Source of the DNA: Lepeophtheirus salmonis
Taxonomy: Eukaryota > Arthropoda > Copepoda > Siphonostomatoida > Caligidae
Reading direction: 5' to 3'
NCBI RefSeq assembly: GCF_016086655.4
Contig: NC_052133.2
Span: 49,468,383-49,532,382 of the forward strand
Length of the DNA: 64,000 nt
How positions within the stretch are numbered: position 1 is the first letter of the stretch; each line of letters begins with the position of its first letter. A program made the position numbers and the translations under genes. A model generated the notes under the pieces. That model did no database searches. It saw only the letters and a list, made by a program, of their open reading frames with translations, and was not told the origin of the DNA. Of this stretch, positions 21,241 to 32,235 are shown piece after piece.

Positions 21241-22430
21241 ATAACATGGTAACCCCCGAAAATTTGAATATCTGTTTGGAAGGAGAGCAGATATACTGTC
21301 ATGACATTTCATGAGATTACTTGCGAGCATGGAAATAGGCATACATCCTACTCTGTATATAGCAATGATACAGGGAGGGATTTTTCCAATGTAGATCATC
21401 AATCCAACGAGGGCATACACTTATAACCACGGATGAAAATATTAATTATCTACCGCTATATAAAAAAGCCCGAAAATGAAAGTGGTCATCCTGATAACAT
21501 GCGTAATAATTTGAAAAGCAGCTTAGCTGTCATGACGTTTTATTAAATTAGCTGTCTCACAAACCCTACTCCGTATCTAGCAATGATATAGCCAGGAATT
21601 ACTCCATTCAATCCAACAAGGGCTTAGCATAGATCATGATGAAAATCCTGTGTACAATGGGAATGTTTATAAAAAAGAAGCCGAAAATCAACATGGACAC
21701 CCTGACAATTTGGAGAATGTTCTGGAGGAGAGAAAGAATAAAGCTCATGACGTTTCATTAGATCAACTGTGACAAGGGAGGAAGGAAATGAACCATGACA
21801 TTTTTGCTCTAATTACTCCCAATTTCGCTGCCACATTCTACTCTGAGTCCAACAAGGACTTACAAATATAACTCCTCAAGATGATTCTCCGTCTTTTATG
21901 ACCACACACGAATGTTCAATCAGGTTTTGAATATAAAGGATCTATTTAAGAAAGGATATTCACTACTCAGGAATTAAATAATAATAATAACTGCTAAGGA
22001 AAAGGAAATTCATTCTTCAGATTTCCTATTCCAAAAAAGAAAACGGGCCGGCTAAAAAATTCACAGGATTTACGTCACTCCGCATATAACTCCTCAGCCA
22101 TAGTCTTAGTCATTCATGAGTAAAGACATTCGTGGTTACACTTATCCAGTTTCTTCAAGAATAATGGCAACAGCTTTAGAAAATAATAAAATATATATTC
22201 AGGTAGCAACTACAAAAATCCCGACCCTCTTCCATTAGAGTAATATTTTCATCTATGCCTATAACTTCTAACCATTCATCAGTGTTACTCTTCGTTTTTC
22301 ATGAGCAGAAGCAATCATGGTTACACTTTATACTTAGATGTTCTCTCTTCAAGAATGAAAGAAAAATGCTTTAAAAATAAATAAACATTCCAGATGACAG
22401 ACTAGAAAAAAAATATCGCACATGTTCAGG
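21241..22430 (+). repeat. Rep-A cluster: three successive copies plus 3' subrepeats
   Basis: Copies start near 21241, 21478 and 21655. Each has a leading AACATGGTAACCCT-like start, then AGAATGTT, GGAGGAGAGCAGC and TGTCATGACGTTTCATTAGA-like blocks, and AATCCAACAAGGGCTTA or GAGTCCAACAAGGACTTACA. The third continues longest, with CTCCGTCTTTTATGACCACA, CACGAATGTTCAATCAGG and, from about 22090 to 22390, two further related subunits of about 150 bp that each contain GGTTACACTT and TTCAAGAAT. No ORF or known transposon signature is found. Confidence 0.8.
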
Positions 22431-22881
22431 TAATATTTTATACAACTCTAATAATCTAGTTATTCACACATCAATTGTAGACTATCAGTATCATATATCC
22501 ATCCATCCATCTATCTTTGATGCGTAATTAAATGAATGCATAAAACATCATATATCCATATTGAAATGCAATTAAATTAGCGAAGAGTGTACGATCAAAA
22601 GAACTTATTTTCTTCTTAGTATTAAGTACAGCCTACGTGCAACTGGGACACATATCCAGCATAAAGAAATGAAACTTTAAGCCTCTATGGATATTGTATA
22701 TAGCTATATATTCAGCATAAATAAAGTACATGTAACTTTTCAATAAAATATATTACTTATAAATATGTAGACTATCGTTTTACGCAAATCGATCGAGAGA
22801 AACGTTTAATGGAGCGTGTGTTATATATTATGTATATATTTGTAGGATGATTAGGTCTTAAAGTTAGCAATAAATGTTTGT
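22431..22881. other. AT-rich, nothing recognised
   Basis: Includes a short CCATCCATCCAT run near 22499. No gene or RNA signal. Confidence 0.4.
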
Positions 22882-22919
22882 CAATACGTAATAAATATAT
22901 ATATATTTATTACGTATTG
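22882..22919. repeat. Perfect 38-bp palindrome
   Basis: CAATACGTAATAAATATAT is followed immediately by its exact reverse complement, with no loop. Such a sequence can extrude as a cruciform. No flanking gene is seen. Confidence 0.95.
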
Positions 22920-23224
22920 TGTAAAGGTACTAAAAGCAAATTGTATAAGTTGTAATTTGTACGTCTCATAACCTCTTAATTAATTATTAGAATACTTTGA
23001 TATTCTACATGAGTAAAAGCAATGATTATTTGTCTGTCAAAAACTCATTTTTAAATATGCATTTAAAGTTAATATCTTAGAACCCCATGACTACTTTGTC
23101 TAAGAAATATACAATGTAGCAATGAGGGTGTGTAGCTTAAGCTCAAAGGAAGGGCATTATAACGAGTGTGACTTAGGATAAGGTTTAGCAAAAAGCGTGT
23201 GTAGCTACATATTAGGCAGGGAGC
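22920..23224. other. No gene recognised
   Basis: AT-rich, with two related short blocks (GTGTGTAGCTTAAGC and GTGTGTAGCTACATA) near 23130-23205. Confidence 0.4.
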
Positions 23225-23500
23225 GTTATAGAGACTAAAGTACTCCCTGGCTTATCCGTTATAACGTCATATTAATAAAGAAAAGAAAAAGGGGGAGTTT
23301 ATGTATTTAGGGCTGTAAATATTAAGTAATCTGTAGCTTGTGCCAGTTTTGTTATTATCAGCAACCAGAAGAATGTTTTCATTTATTTTCTAAAGCTGCT
23401 ATTTTTATTCTTGAAGAAAGAAGTATTGAGTAACTACGTGTGAGTGTGCTTCTGAATAAAAAAGGATAACACTCTTAAGATTTGATATAGAAATACAGCA
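23225..23500 (-). repeat. Rep-A partial copy (minus)
   Basis: CTAAAGCTGCTATTTTTATT then CTTGAAGAAAGAAG is the reverse complement of the subunit near 22150-22370. GAGACTAAAGTACTC at 23234 also occurs at 28814 beside another Rep-A piece. Confidence 0.6.
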
Positions 23501-24169
23501 AACTTTGTCTGTTTGTCGACGCCTAATTAATCAAGGCAATGTCTCGATTTACCACTAATTGGTTAATATTCTCCACTCCTTCTAAAACCAACCCTTAATA
23601 TGACTTATCTAAAGTAGGACCTCCACTACCTTCCGGTAGGAATTGTCAAATACTATTTCATATGAACAATATTTGGAAAAAGGTATAAAGTCAATTAGTT
23701 TAAAAACAAGATGAAATGTCATTCCATATTATTCTAGGCGCGTGAATGAATGAAGCTATTAAATATATTAACTCTCAGGAGGAATTCTTTAAGTGGCTCA
23801 AATGAATCATTCATGGCCATTTGAAAGAGCAAAGAGGTATGTATGTAAATGCCAAAAACTACTTGTCATTGAGAATCAGAATATAAATGCAAAGGCATTT
23901 TGAATTAAATCGTTTGCGACTATGTACCTAATATTAGTGCCAAATTGCTATGTTTTCCGGGTGGCTTTAAAAAACGGTCCCTTGAAATCAAAGAAAAATA
24001 TTGCCCTCAAGGGATTAAAAGATTGACGCTTCAATTGATACCATAACAAATATTCCTTGAGGTTTAATGTTCAACAACATTTGTTAAATATATTCTTTTT
24101 CCTCAAATAAAACTGAAGGAGTAATTGAATTCGAAACGGTGTGAAAATCGATCAGGAGCTAAATTTGGA
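23501..24169. other. No gene recognised
   Basis: AT-rich, with no ORF above 60 codons and no matched repeat. Confidence 0.4.
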
Positions 24170-24465
24170 AATATGAATCCGCAGAGCCTTCCCAAACCAA
24201 GAGATTTGCTTAGAGCAGGATGACCCCCTGCTCGTGACACCTTGAAAGGATACTCAAAGACTTTTGACACATGAATAGATAGTGTCTCTCTTCAATATAT
24301 CTGACTCCCTGGATTGCTCCATGTTGTAGGAACCAACACAGAACCAACAAGGACATCATCGATGCCCATATTAACTCTATTTGGTACAAAATCTCAAAAG
24401 AAGATTTGAGAGTCATTTACAAAGCGTTTAGCAAGGATATACAATGCGACCATTTTGAATAACTT
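24170..24465 (+). pseudogene. Mariner transposase C-terminal fossil
   Basis: After the LEQDDPLLVTP block (a degenerate second-Asp region), frames change. The C-terminal end is clear in one frame: NKDIIDAHINSIWYKISKED, then LRVIYKAFSKDI and DHFE with a stop. This has the same layout as the SLKAAI.W..MS..YI.K.C..FR.RLEAVI....GHFE ending of relatives. The third-acid block lies in a scrambled part near 24290-24320. The antisense 68-codon ORF here is a shadow. No TIRs were found, so the element's borders are unknown. Confidence 0.72.
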
Positions 24466-24831
24466 TTGTATATATTTTATTTTCAATTATTGAAACACTT
24501 TGTCAATCAGCTCATTTCAGATTTGTATCATATTAAATTTAGTACGAAGGAGCCGTTTAAAAAAAAGCCAGCCTGTATTGAGCGGTAAGTGTTATGAACA
24601 AATTGGGATTTCTGAACAAGTTGTAACTTATATAGTAGATTGTACAAGTCTCTTATTATTTATTTTTTTTAAAGCAGAAAAAGAATATATTTCAGGAAAT
24701 AAAACAAAATATCACCGGTTTCGTCAAACAACATAAAATAGTGCTGACACTTCCTGTGCATCCTTATCGAATCAAATTAGACTGAATCTTTTTTCAGGAA
24801 CTAGTGGGAGATCTTGAAATAGTCCATTTTA
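24466..24831. other. No gene recognised
   Basis: A 78-codon plus ORF (24500-24736) shows no motif. Confidence 0.4.
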
Positions 24832-25038
24832 TCATGACGTCATCTCTCGTGGACGTTTTCCTTGGGCTCTCTTATAGTCCGTATAAATCATTAATTTTGC
24901 AAAATTAATGATGGCATTGTGAATAGCTGTCTTGCTACATCACATCCTTACGGCAATTTCGCGCTCAGAATAGCTTTATTCGTGTAACGTCACTATTTTA
25001 GACCTTTGAACATCAGAAAAGGTAGCTTTATTGCCCAT
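24832..25038 (-). pseudogene. Tc1-like transposase N-terminal fossil
   Basis: Read on the minus strand from ATG at 25036-25038, the frame gives MGNKATFSDVQRSKIVTLHE, a stop, SYSEREIAVRM, a second stop, then CSKTAIHNAIINFAKLMIYT and KRAQGKRPREMTS. This matches the N-terminal paired-type DNA-binding domain of Tc1-family transposases: a DLS...R..IV.LHE start, a S.R.IA helix and a CSKTAVHNAI recognition helix. A GKRPRE stretch stands at the usual GRP(R/K) linker. Two in-frame stops inactivate it, and the catalytic domain does not follow. This lineage differs from the DD37D mariners here. Confidence 0.75.
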
Positions 25039-26409
25039 TTTTGAAAAATATCAATTACAGCTAATATGCAAGCACAACTTTCTCCTGCCAGAATCATTGG
25101 GCAACAGCTTGATGATTAACTAATATATCAACGAGGTGTCTGGAATTTCATTCTAGAGGCAATATTCTAAAGTTTTCTTGGAAATAAAGTCAGTTGCTAT
25201 TTTTCAATGGAGTACTAGGAAACGTGCGTTTGGTGTCGAAAATAAGTATTGCTAAAAGGTGATTTGGCCGAACATTTTATAAAATTAAACGAATTGCAGT
25301 TTAGCCGATGAGTTCTTATTGGGGCGATTCATTAAAATCCGTTAATTGCATCAATTTCTAATATACAAAAAAAAAAAGGTTTTTTCAAATCATTTTCATT
25401 ATTTGAAATTTGCGATATTCTTTGAACATAAATAACTCCAGTTATGATTATGTTAGAGAACTAAAATTGATGCCATCCGATCCGGCATCATACAAAAATT
25501 TAAAATTGTTGCAATTTGTTCAAATCATGTAATTTGAACCGGATTTACTCCAGAAAAACAAAAAATTTAAGATCTTTGTAGAATCGCCAGTAACTAATTA
25601 TCTAAAAAGCTAATCATCCATAAGTATAAAATAAGATATATTGCCAATTAAATTTGGCATCTTTTTGTATAATATAACTATACCTTTCAAACTTATCAAT
25701 GAAAAGTTATTTTATGAGGGAAACAAAAACAAAACAAACAAAAAATGCCCGGTATTAAAATACCAAAGTTCTGTGTATTCATTGTATGGACAATAAGAGA
25801 CGACACCCATCTGATATAATTTTTAAAACTTTGTAAAACAAAATTTTAAATGTTCACTATCCTTATGTAACAAAAAAACAAGTGAAATGATTTATAAAAT
25901 ATGTTTAATTGCTATTAGAAAAAAGGACGTTGTGTTGCCGCACACTGTATATTCAATTTTTGTATTATCTTCATCACTAGTACATTAATCTCTTCCTCTG
26001 ATTTTTGGGGTGCAACTTGTACAATTTACTTATATACAACTTACAACAGGTACTAGAGATAAAATATATAAACAGTATTCAAGTAACCCTATGTACCTAT
26101 TTAAGTACCAACATATCACAATTTAATAAAAGATATGTTGACGGAATTTAAGATATTTCAAATGGGAACAATACATTTATTATTATATATTATAGTGATA
26201 TGAGTTCTTCTTTATAATGAACTTTAATACAATTTCCTTCATCGTCATAACCTACCAATTATTAAATATGTATTCCTCATACAAGGATAGGTAGTACACC
26301 TATTGAATTTTACAAACTGAGTCATTCCCTGAAAGGGACATAACAAAACAACAAAGGTAACCACAAGGAAACCACTTCCAAGTCCAGTATTTACATATAT
26401 ATATATATA
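25039..26409. other. No gene recognised
   Basis: AT-rich, with no ORF above 60 codons. No Tc1 TIR was found upstream of the fossil. An AT microsatellite (26396-26408) abuts the next mariner. Confidence 0.4.
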
Positions 26410-27195
26410 CAGGGTTGTGCAGCAAAACGTGGACTGTTAATTAATGTTAGTATCTCATAAATATAGGAAGGTTTAGTGATTATTTTTTACCATCCTAGTT
26501 TAGCCATCCTTTATGCATAAACAAACAAATATAAACATTTTGTCATCATGAGTAAGAAAAAAGTCAAAAGGCAGGACATCTCAAATTTTCTAGAGGCTGA
26601 AGTTAAAGTGGTAGCGAGAATTATGGACAGAGTGAAGTGCTCCAGATACCTGGGTTTCAAGGTGGCCAAGACGAAGAAAGATGGAGAAGACATCTCCAGG
26701 AAAGCAGGAAGTGGAGCGTATAATTAAAAGAGGGATCGGGAGTTTCTATCCAGCTGGGAGAAGAAGATCCAAGATTGAATCTCCAACGACTTCTTAAAAT
26801 TAGAATGGCCGTGAAGGTCAACTCGGGATTCTCCTCATACACGAGGACCTCACACCACCTTCTGACATGAAGAATCCAAATGTGAAGAGGCAAAGAGATG
26901 TGTCCCTCTTCCTCATCTGATTTGAATCCGCTGGGCTTGCTCTCTGTGGCAATATGGAGAGGAAAACCAACAAAACTCAAAACCCAAACGTGGACTCACT
27001 CCAGAGCGCCATAGTGTCTGTGTGGGACAACTTGTTTGTCAACAACTCCAACAAGTCCTTGCGTCAACGTGTAAGTGCATGATTGATGTTTAAGGTGGTC
27101 ATAATGAGGGAACAGAATTTCAGGCGCTTGTTTACATGTTTGTGATTATAGAAAATAAAAACAAATTGAAGTGTTTCTAATGCAACCTATATATA
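26410..27195 (+). mobile_element. Mariner element, left TIR only, 3' side unclear
   Basis: The left end after TA (26408-26409) is CAGGGTTGTGCAGCAAAACG, a mariner-type terminus 138 bp before the transposase start. No matching right end is found before the next element starts at 27200, so the 3' end is lost or too diverged. Confidence 0.65.
26548..27085 (+). pseudogene. Mariner transposase fossil, internally deleted
   Basis: From ATG at 26548 one frame reads MSKKKVKRQDISNFLEAEVK, a helix-turn-helix-like CSRYLGFKVAKTKKDGEDIS and RKAGSGAYN, then a stop. The linker block resumes as KRDREFL..WEKKI, with AVKVNSGFSSYTRTSHHLL (a common segment before the first catalytic Asp). A jump then leads directly to SSSDLNPL (third-acid region) and, in other frames, the C-terminal part (PNVDSLQSAIVSVWDNLF then FVNNSNKSLRQRV). 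The first and second catalytic acids are deleted. The 107-codon minus ORF across this region is an antisense shadow. Confidence 0.82.
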
Positions 27196-27199
27196 TATA

Positions 27200-27987
27200 G
27201 GGTGACCCATAAGTCTAAGGACAACCACTTTAACTTAATATTTCTCCTAGACGGGTGTATGTTTTATAATCTTGTTTGTTGCATATGATTCACTCAACAT
27301 CCCTCTTTGCTTATTGTTAAATAAACTTTTTTTCTAAATCGTGTTCTTAAGCACGTAAACACGACATCATGAGCCCAAAGCGCACTATTATTTCACAGGA
27401 AACAGCTGTAGGGTCATCACCAAGGCCCTAAAAGACCACAATGTGTCCAAGTCATCAGTGCACTATACGATCAAGCAGTACAACGAGAGAGGGAATGTCG
27501 ATGGCAGGCCCAAGAGTGGTTGCCAATCGTGTAAAGACCAATCAACGTGTCTATCTAGATATTTATCAGTCCCAAGTACTTTCTTGGATCCAGGAACAGA
27601 ACTAGGAAGAGTTTTGCGTCATCCAGCAGAAGGAAGCACCTTCAACTACTGGAAAGTGTGTGCAAGGTTTGTGCCAAACCACTTTCGTGCAATTTTTGAT
27701 CAAGGACATGTGGCCACATGTGTGTGACTCCCTACAGTAGCATGGATGACTTGAAGGGTACCATAGTGTCTGCATGGTACAACTTGTCGGAGGGGGCAAT
27801 CCGTACAGCGTGTAAAGCCGTTCCGAAAATACAGAGACCTGTAGTTGCCGCAAATGTTGGAATGAACTGCCACTTATTATAAAAGAAAATTTCACGCTAA
27901 TTGCAATGTTGTAAAAAGATGTTACGATAAATAAATATTATGTACTTTCTTGGGTGTTGAAGTTGTCCTAAGACTTATGGATCACCC
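27200..27987 (+). mobile_element. Tc1/mariner element, 788 bp, both TIRs and TA flanks
   Basis: The left end reads GGGTGACCCATAAGTCTAAG and GACAACC. The right end, reverse-complemented, reads GGGTGATCCATAAGTCTTAG and GACAACT. TA stands on both sides (27198-27199, 27988-27989). The interior is a deleted transposase. The close TIR match suggests a fairly young copy, or one mobilised in trans by an intact relative. Confidence 0.92.
27369..27880 (+). pseudogene. Deleted and frameshifted mariner transposase
   Basis: From ATG at 27369 one frame reads MSPKRTIISQETAVGSSPRP, then a stop. In another frame the helix-turn-helix end reads HNVSKSSVHYTIKQYNERGN and VDGRPKSGC (the GRP-like linker). The sequence then jumps to the segment around the second catalytic Asp (QVLSWIQEQN, FCVIQQKEAPS, where Lys stands for the usual Asp) and LCQTTFVQFLIKDMWP. 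The third-acid block is missing at about 27715. A C-terminal part follows (SMDDLKGTIVSAWYNLSEGA then IRTACKAVPK). The enzyme is clearly non-functional. The ORFs on both strands here are fragments or shadows. Confidence 0.85.
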
Positions 27988-27989
27988 TA

Positions 27990-28799
27990 TATATTAGACT
28001 GGTTCTTAAATTTGGGAATTTTTGCCTCGAAATGTTGTGGTAGTCAAAAGATGTACCTGTTGGTTGTTAAAAAATGAAGAGTGACACATTTTGAACCATA
28101 TTGATCTATATTTGGAGGAGGTTGTGCGCAGGGTCTTTGAAACCGTACATTTTGACATTTCATGAAGGAAAAAAAATCAAACTCTTACCTGAAAAAAACA
28201 ACAATATATCAGTTAAAATAGAACAATTTACAAAAAATAACTATTTCATATATATATATTCTTAAAACTGTGTAAAGCAAAACTTTAATGAAGTTAGTTT
28301 CCCCCTAAAAAGATTCAAAAGTATTTTTGTACAAGGCATGGGACGCACTTTTTTATTCTATAAGAATAGTTTATTAATCTAAAACTTGTATAAGGCAATG
28401 AGGCAAGGATAACTGAAAAACACCTTTGCGCAGTACTTCCTAATGTATATCATAAACATATATTGATTCAAGAAGTAACAAAGTAGTCGTATTAATGATA
28501 CAGGGTGCACTGGATATAAAGCTTCCTCATGGACATCATTTGTATATTTATGATATAATAAATAACAATGTGTTTGTATTAACCATTCAATGTTTTTTGT
28601 TGCACATATGCAACATACCAAAAAAACAAAAAACTTTTTATCTAAAATTTAGCTAAAATCTGTCAAAATCTGAAAGAAACCTTTTTTGATGTGTGTGAGT
28701 AGATTTTCTACTTCTATAAAACGTTTTTTAATATGAAATAATAAAATTATTTTCAAGGCCAGGAAAAAAACCAAAACATTTAAGTGTAATTTTTATTTT
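27990..28799. other. No gene recognised
   Basis: CAGGGTGCACTGG next to TA at 28499 looks like a mariner terminus but has no partner. The 80-codon minus ORF (28379-28621) shows no motif. Confidence 0.4.
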
Positions 28800-28965
28800 T
28801 TGTTAGTGAGTGTTCTAGAGACTAAAGTACTCATCAGTCATCAAATCATATGATTATTCTTTCATTTTTGAGGAGAAAACACGTCATATGGATTGATAAA
28901 AGTATTGTGCAGTTAACTGTGAGTCTGCTTATCAAAAACGGAAAGTAACACATAGGATTTATTGG
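28800..28965 (-). repeat. Rep-A partial copy (minus)
   Basis: It shares GAGACTAAAGTACTC with 23234. Diverged GTGAGTCTGCTTATCAAAAA and GGAAAGTAACAC resemble the GTGTGCTCATAAAAGACGGA and GAGTAACCC order of Rep-A. Confidence 0.5.
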
Positions 28966-30384
28966 ATAGTTATCTTCTCTAATATTAAAGGAAAATGTGT
29001 CTTTTAACCGATGCCTATGCCGAGAACAACTGCTAGTTGATCAATATAGCTCAAAATTGATTTATTTCTCATTTTTAAGTACCAATAGGAATATTTTTGG
29101 ACTATGTCAAATAAAAAAGACCCAGTGTAGTATACATATATCTTAAAAGGGTAACTAGTACCATTTCAAAAGACCACATTAGGAGAACATAGAAAAACAA
29201 TAAATAAACTATTTCATTCCATCTTGAATTGTATTAGTATGTACATAAACGACCATGGAGAAAAAGTACCCCTTTACTACTTCCGGGCGATATGGTTGGT
29301 TAGCCTTCACGGTTAAAATGCATATTCTTCTGCTTCTTAGAGTTTTGTAGAGAGAAGTTATGTACCTAGTATTTATTTGATATATGTACATAATTTGCCT
29401 GTCATATACCTACGAATTAATTTATATGTACACATGAAATATGAATAGTTAGCTAAAACAATCATTATAATAACTTTGACTGTTTGAATCACAAATTCCT
29501 CAATGCGGTTCAAGTCATAAACTTTTTCACCGAATATAATTTCGATGAACATAAAAAGTAATACTTCTCATAAGTATCTATAAGTATGTTTTCGTAAAAG
29601 GGTCCTTTGATCAAATATAACTTCGTTGTAATAGCAGTTACTATTAGATATAAGACGATTAATCGGATAATCAGTTGTTTTACAGGAATCGGCATCCGGA
29701 GAATAAGGCATCATTTCCAATTCTTATGTATTATTATTTATTACGTTTCCAAGTATCGAAATATTTCCGTCAAGATACAGGACCATGTGAATTGATCACT
29801 TTAGTCCAATAATTTTATAAAATAATTTATCATTTAAAAAAATAATCATAAACTGAGTAGAAACAAATTAAACACAAATTGAACGTAAACAAATGTCAGG
29901 TGTATATATTGTGTACAGGTTGTTACAAATATGAGCAAATCTTACAAGTTACACACAAATGAACCAGATTAATCATTTTAAATGAAGGATTGACAGTACT
30001 TGTGATAAGGATCATAGAATAATTGAATGTTCCATAGATAATCCAGATATTAATGAGGTAATTGCTGACTATTTTAATACAAACTATAAAAATTTATGTA
30101 CTCTGGGGCATATTATAAAGTTCAAATGCCCACAATTATCGTACTCATACATACTTAATAAATGTGTAATTTTCAATAAACCAAAATGAAATGATAGTAT
30201 CAATTAATAGTTGGTAATTAGAAGGATCCATTTTGTATTTGAATAATGCATTTTAAGACAAATAAATTGGGACTTGTACAATTTGTACACAATATATATA
30301 TATATGTATATATATAAATGATTAAAGTAAGTTTTTTGTGAAAGCAACTCTTTTCCCCTAATACACTTATACGTGATCACGCAC
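28966..30384. other. No gene recognised
   Basis: AT-rich, with overlapping 60-62 codon ORFs on both strands (29209-29795) that show no motif. AT microsatellite at 30293-30317. Confidence 0.4.
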
Positions 30385-30420
30385 GATAGATGTGGGGTAA
30401 CCCACCGTTAACCGTCTATC
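30385..30420. repeat. Imperfect hairpin
   Basis: GATAGATG (30385-30392) and CGTCTATC (30413-30420) pair at 7 of 8 positions, with inner GGTAAC and GTTAACC also complementary. Possibly chance. Confidence 0.5.
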
Positions 30421-30471
30421 TCTAAACAAATCATTAGTGTTATTCTAAGTCAATTATGAGAAGAAGTACTC

Positions 30472-31020
30472 GTGATTAATCTTTATATTGATACATTTTC
30501 TCCAGAAAGGATGGAAAATAAAGATAGCAGCTTCAGGAAAAACAAAAAAAAATCAAAACCAAGTTTGTCGGTGGCAAAACGCTGGTATAACCTTAACAGC
30601 GAAGAAGAAGAAGCAATCAACCCAAGAATAATACACTCAAATCCCTTAACCACATGGTCACAGAAGTGGTTTCGGTACAGGCTGGCGACATCCTCGATAT
30701 ACAAAAGCAAGTGGAATAAAACGTACTGTGGATGTTTTTTCTGCAAAAAAGCAGTGAAATCTTCGTTCCATTTATTATATTTTTGTGATTGAGTGAGACC
30801 TCCATTATCTATGGTGGAGAGAATCATTACCGATAGGTTTGGTATAAGTCTCAAGGCATCAGATTTGCAGATTGCTCTTATAAAGCAAGGAGAAAATAAA
30901 AGGGGAGGGGATATAGCAAAGACTCAAACGATAATTTATGCTTGCATATCAAAAATGACTCCTCTTCCTGCAAGTCTGAACGCAACAGTCGTGAGATATA
31001 TGGACTCAATTAACTTTTAA
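30472..31020 (+). pseudogene. Probable non-LTR retrotransposon C-terminal fossil
   Basis: Two adjacent plus-strand frames (30472-30792 and 30793-31020) appear to be one gene broken by a stop and frame change. The first ends TTWSQKWFRYRLATSSIYKS then CGCFFCKKAVKSSFHLLYFC. The pattern C-x2-C-x7-9-H-[LI]-L-x2-C, preceded by a W/F-R-x-R-L segment, is the zinc-knuckle motif found after the reverse transcriptase in several LINE clades. The second frame (IITDRFGISLKASDL, then IIYACISKM) would be the segment beyond it. No reverse transcriptase or endonuclease catalytic motif is present. The opposite-strand 123-codon ORF is taken as a shadow. A terminal A-rich GAATAAAGAAAAG tract near 31200 would suit a LINE 3' end. 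Confidence 0.5.
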
Positions 31021-32068
31021 ACTATAACACCTTTTATATTCTTATTGTTTAAAGGGGACTTTTCCCCATCTTTTAAAAACTTATAAATCTTTCATGTGTT
31101 TTCTGCAGTAATTAATTTTTTAAATTCAACATATTAACTTTTTGGTTGGATGTGTTGAAAAAATAACAGTTATTTTTATATTGTGATGATAAAGTCGGAA
31201 TAAAGAAAAGAAAAAAAATATATAGCAGCTTAAGAAATAAAATTTTAAAAAAAAAACCACTGATCCGATTACCAACTACCAAAAATTTCACGCACGAGTA
31301 AATACTTCCAATATAAAACTGTTAGTGTATTGGTTGTTAATAAGGGACTTAAAATATATCATGTCCCTCATGTGGTTATTTGAAAAATTCCCCAAATTGT
31401 CGAGCGTCTTCTAAAATGCATCATCTTTACTAATATTTTAGTAAAGTATTCAGTTTACACCATTTAATTAGTTGCGTAGTACTTCAAGTACATATTTTTC
31501 ATACAAGAGAACAGTTAATCAATATTCTTAACTAAAGCTTACTCTTTTCCACATTCATATAAATATAAACGAGATAACCCGTCCGGATATAACAAATATA
31601 TGGTATCGATACATCCTACAAATTTAAGACAATTATGATAAAGGAAAAATGTTTTAATCAGATATATATTTTGCATAATGTATAAATATTAACATGTCTT
31701 GATTCCATCATGACTTATATGACTCCTCAAAAATACAACCACCTACACCAATCTCCTCCTGAATTAATGGGCCTATTGTATAAATTGCACATATTTTTGG
31801 CTCTATATAGTATACCATTTTTGTAGTACACCAATCTAAGTAAATAGCATGATTGACTCATGGAGATTCTGTAGTAGAATAAACAGATAACAAATTGACA
31901 ATTTGTACGCCCCACTATGTCTTTTTTTTTTTATTACATTTTTGTATAGCACTAGTTATTTTAATTAACAAATAAGAACTAAATATGTGGTAAATTAAGA
32001 CAAACACAATCTCCACTATGAATAAAGAAAAAGGATTCTTGTATAAATTATCCCTTTATTTCATTATA
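31021..32068. other. LINE 3' region candidate, then AT-rich DNA
   Basis: Up to about 31220 it may be LINE 3' UTR ending in an A-rich tract. Beyond that nothing is recognised; the 62-codon minus ORF has no motif. Confidence 0.4.
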
Positions 32069-32215
32069 CAGTGGAGAAAATAAGTATTTAATCCCTTGCA
32101 GATTTTCTAAGCTTGTCCACTGACAAAGAAAAGAACGGTCTATAATTTTAATAGTACTTTTACTTTAACAATAAGGGACATTATATGAACAGAAAAAGAA
32201 TACACTGAATTTAAC
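32069..32215 (+). mobile_element. Tc1-like terminus resembling fish Tc1 elements
   Basis: After TA (32067-32068) the sequence reads CAGTGGAGAAAATAAGTATT, TAATCCCTTGCAGATTTT and, further in, GTCCACTGACAAAGAAAAGA and GGTCTATAATTTTAATAG. From memory this order is that of the long terminal repeats of Tc1-like transposons abundant in teleost fish (CAGTGGGGAAAATAAGTATT start), with several changes. Only about 145 bp remain. There is no transposase and no right end, and Rep-G follows at 32236. If the host is a fish parasite, horizontal transfer is a natural hypothesis. Confidence 0.65.
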
Positions 32216-32235
32216 ATAATGTGTTCTTGGGGATA

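Noticed and set aside
26657..26980. 107-codon minus-strand ORF
   Set aside because: Antisense shadow of the mariner fossil on the plus strand.
28497..28520. CAGGGTGCACTGG next to TA as a mariner end
   Set aside because: No inverted partner or transposase nearby; kept only as a remark.
30483..30854. 123-codon minus-strand ORF
   Set aside because: The opposite strand carries the zinc-knuckle motif. This frame is hydrophobic low-complexity antisense.
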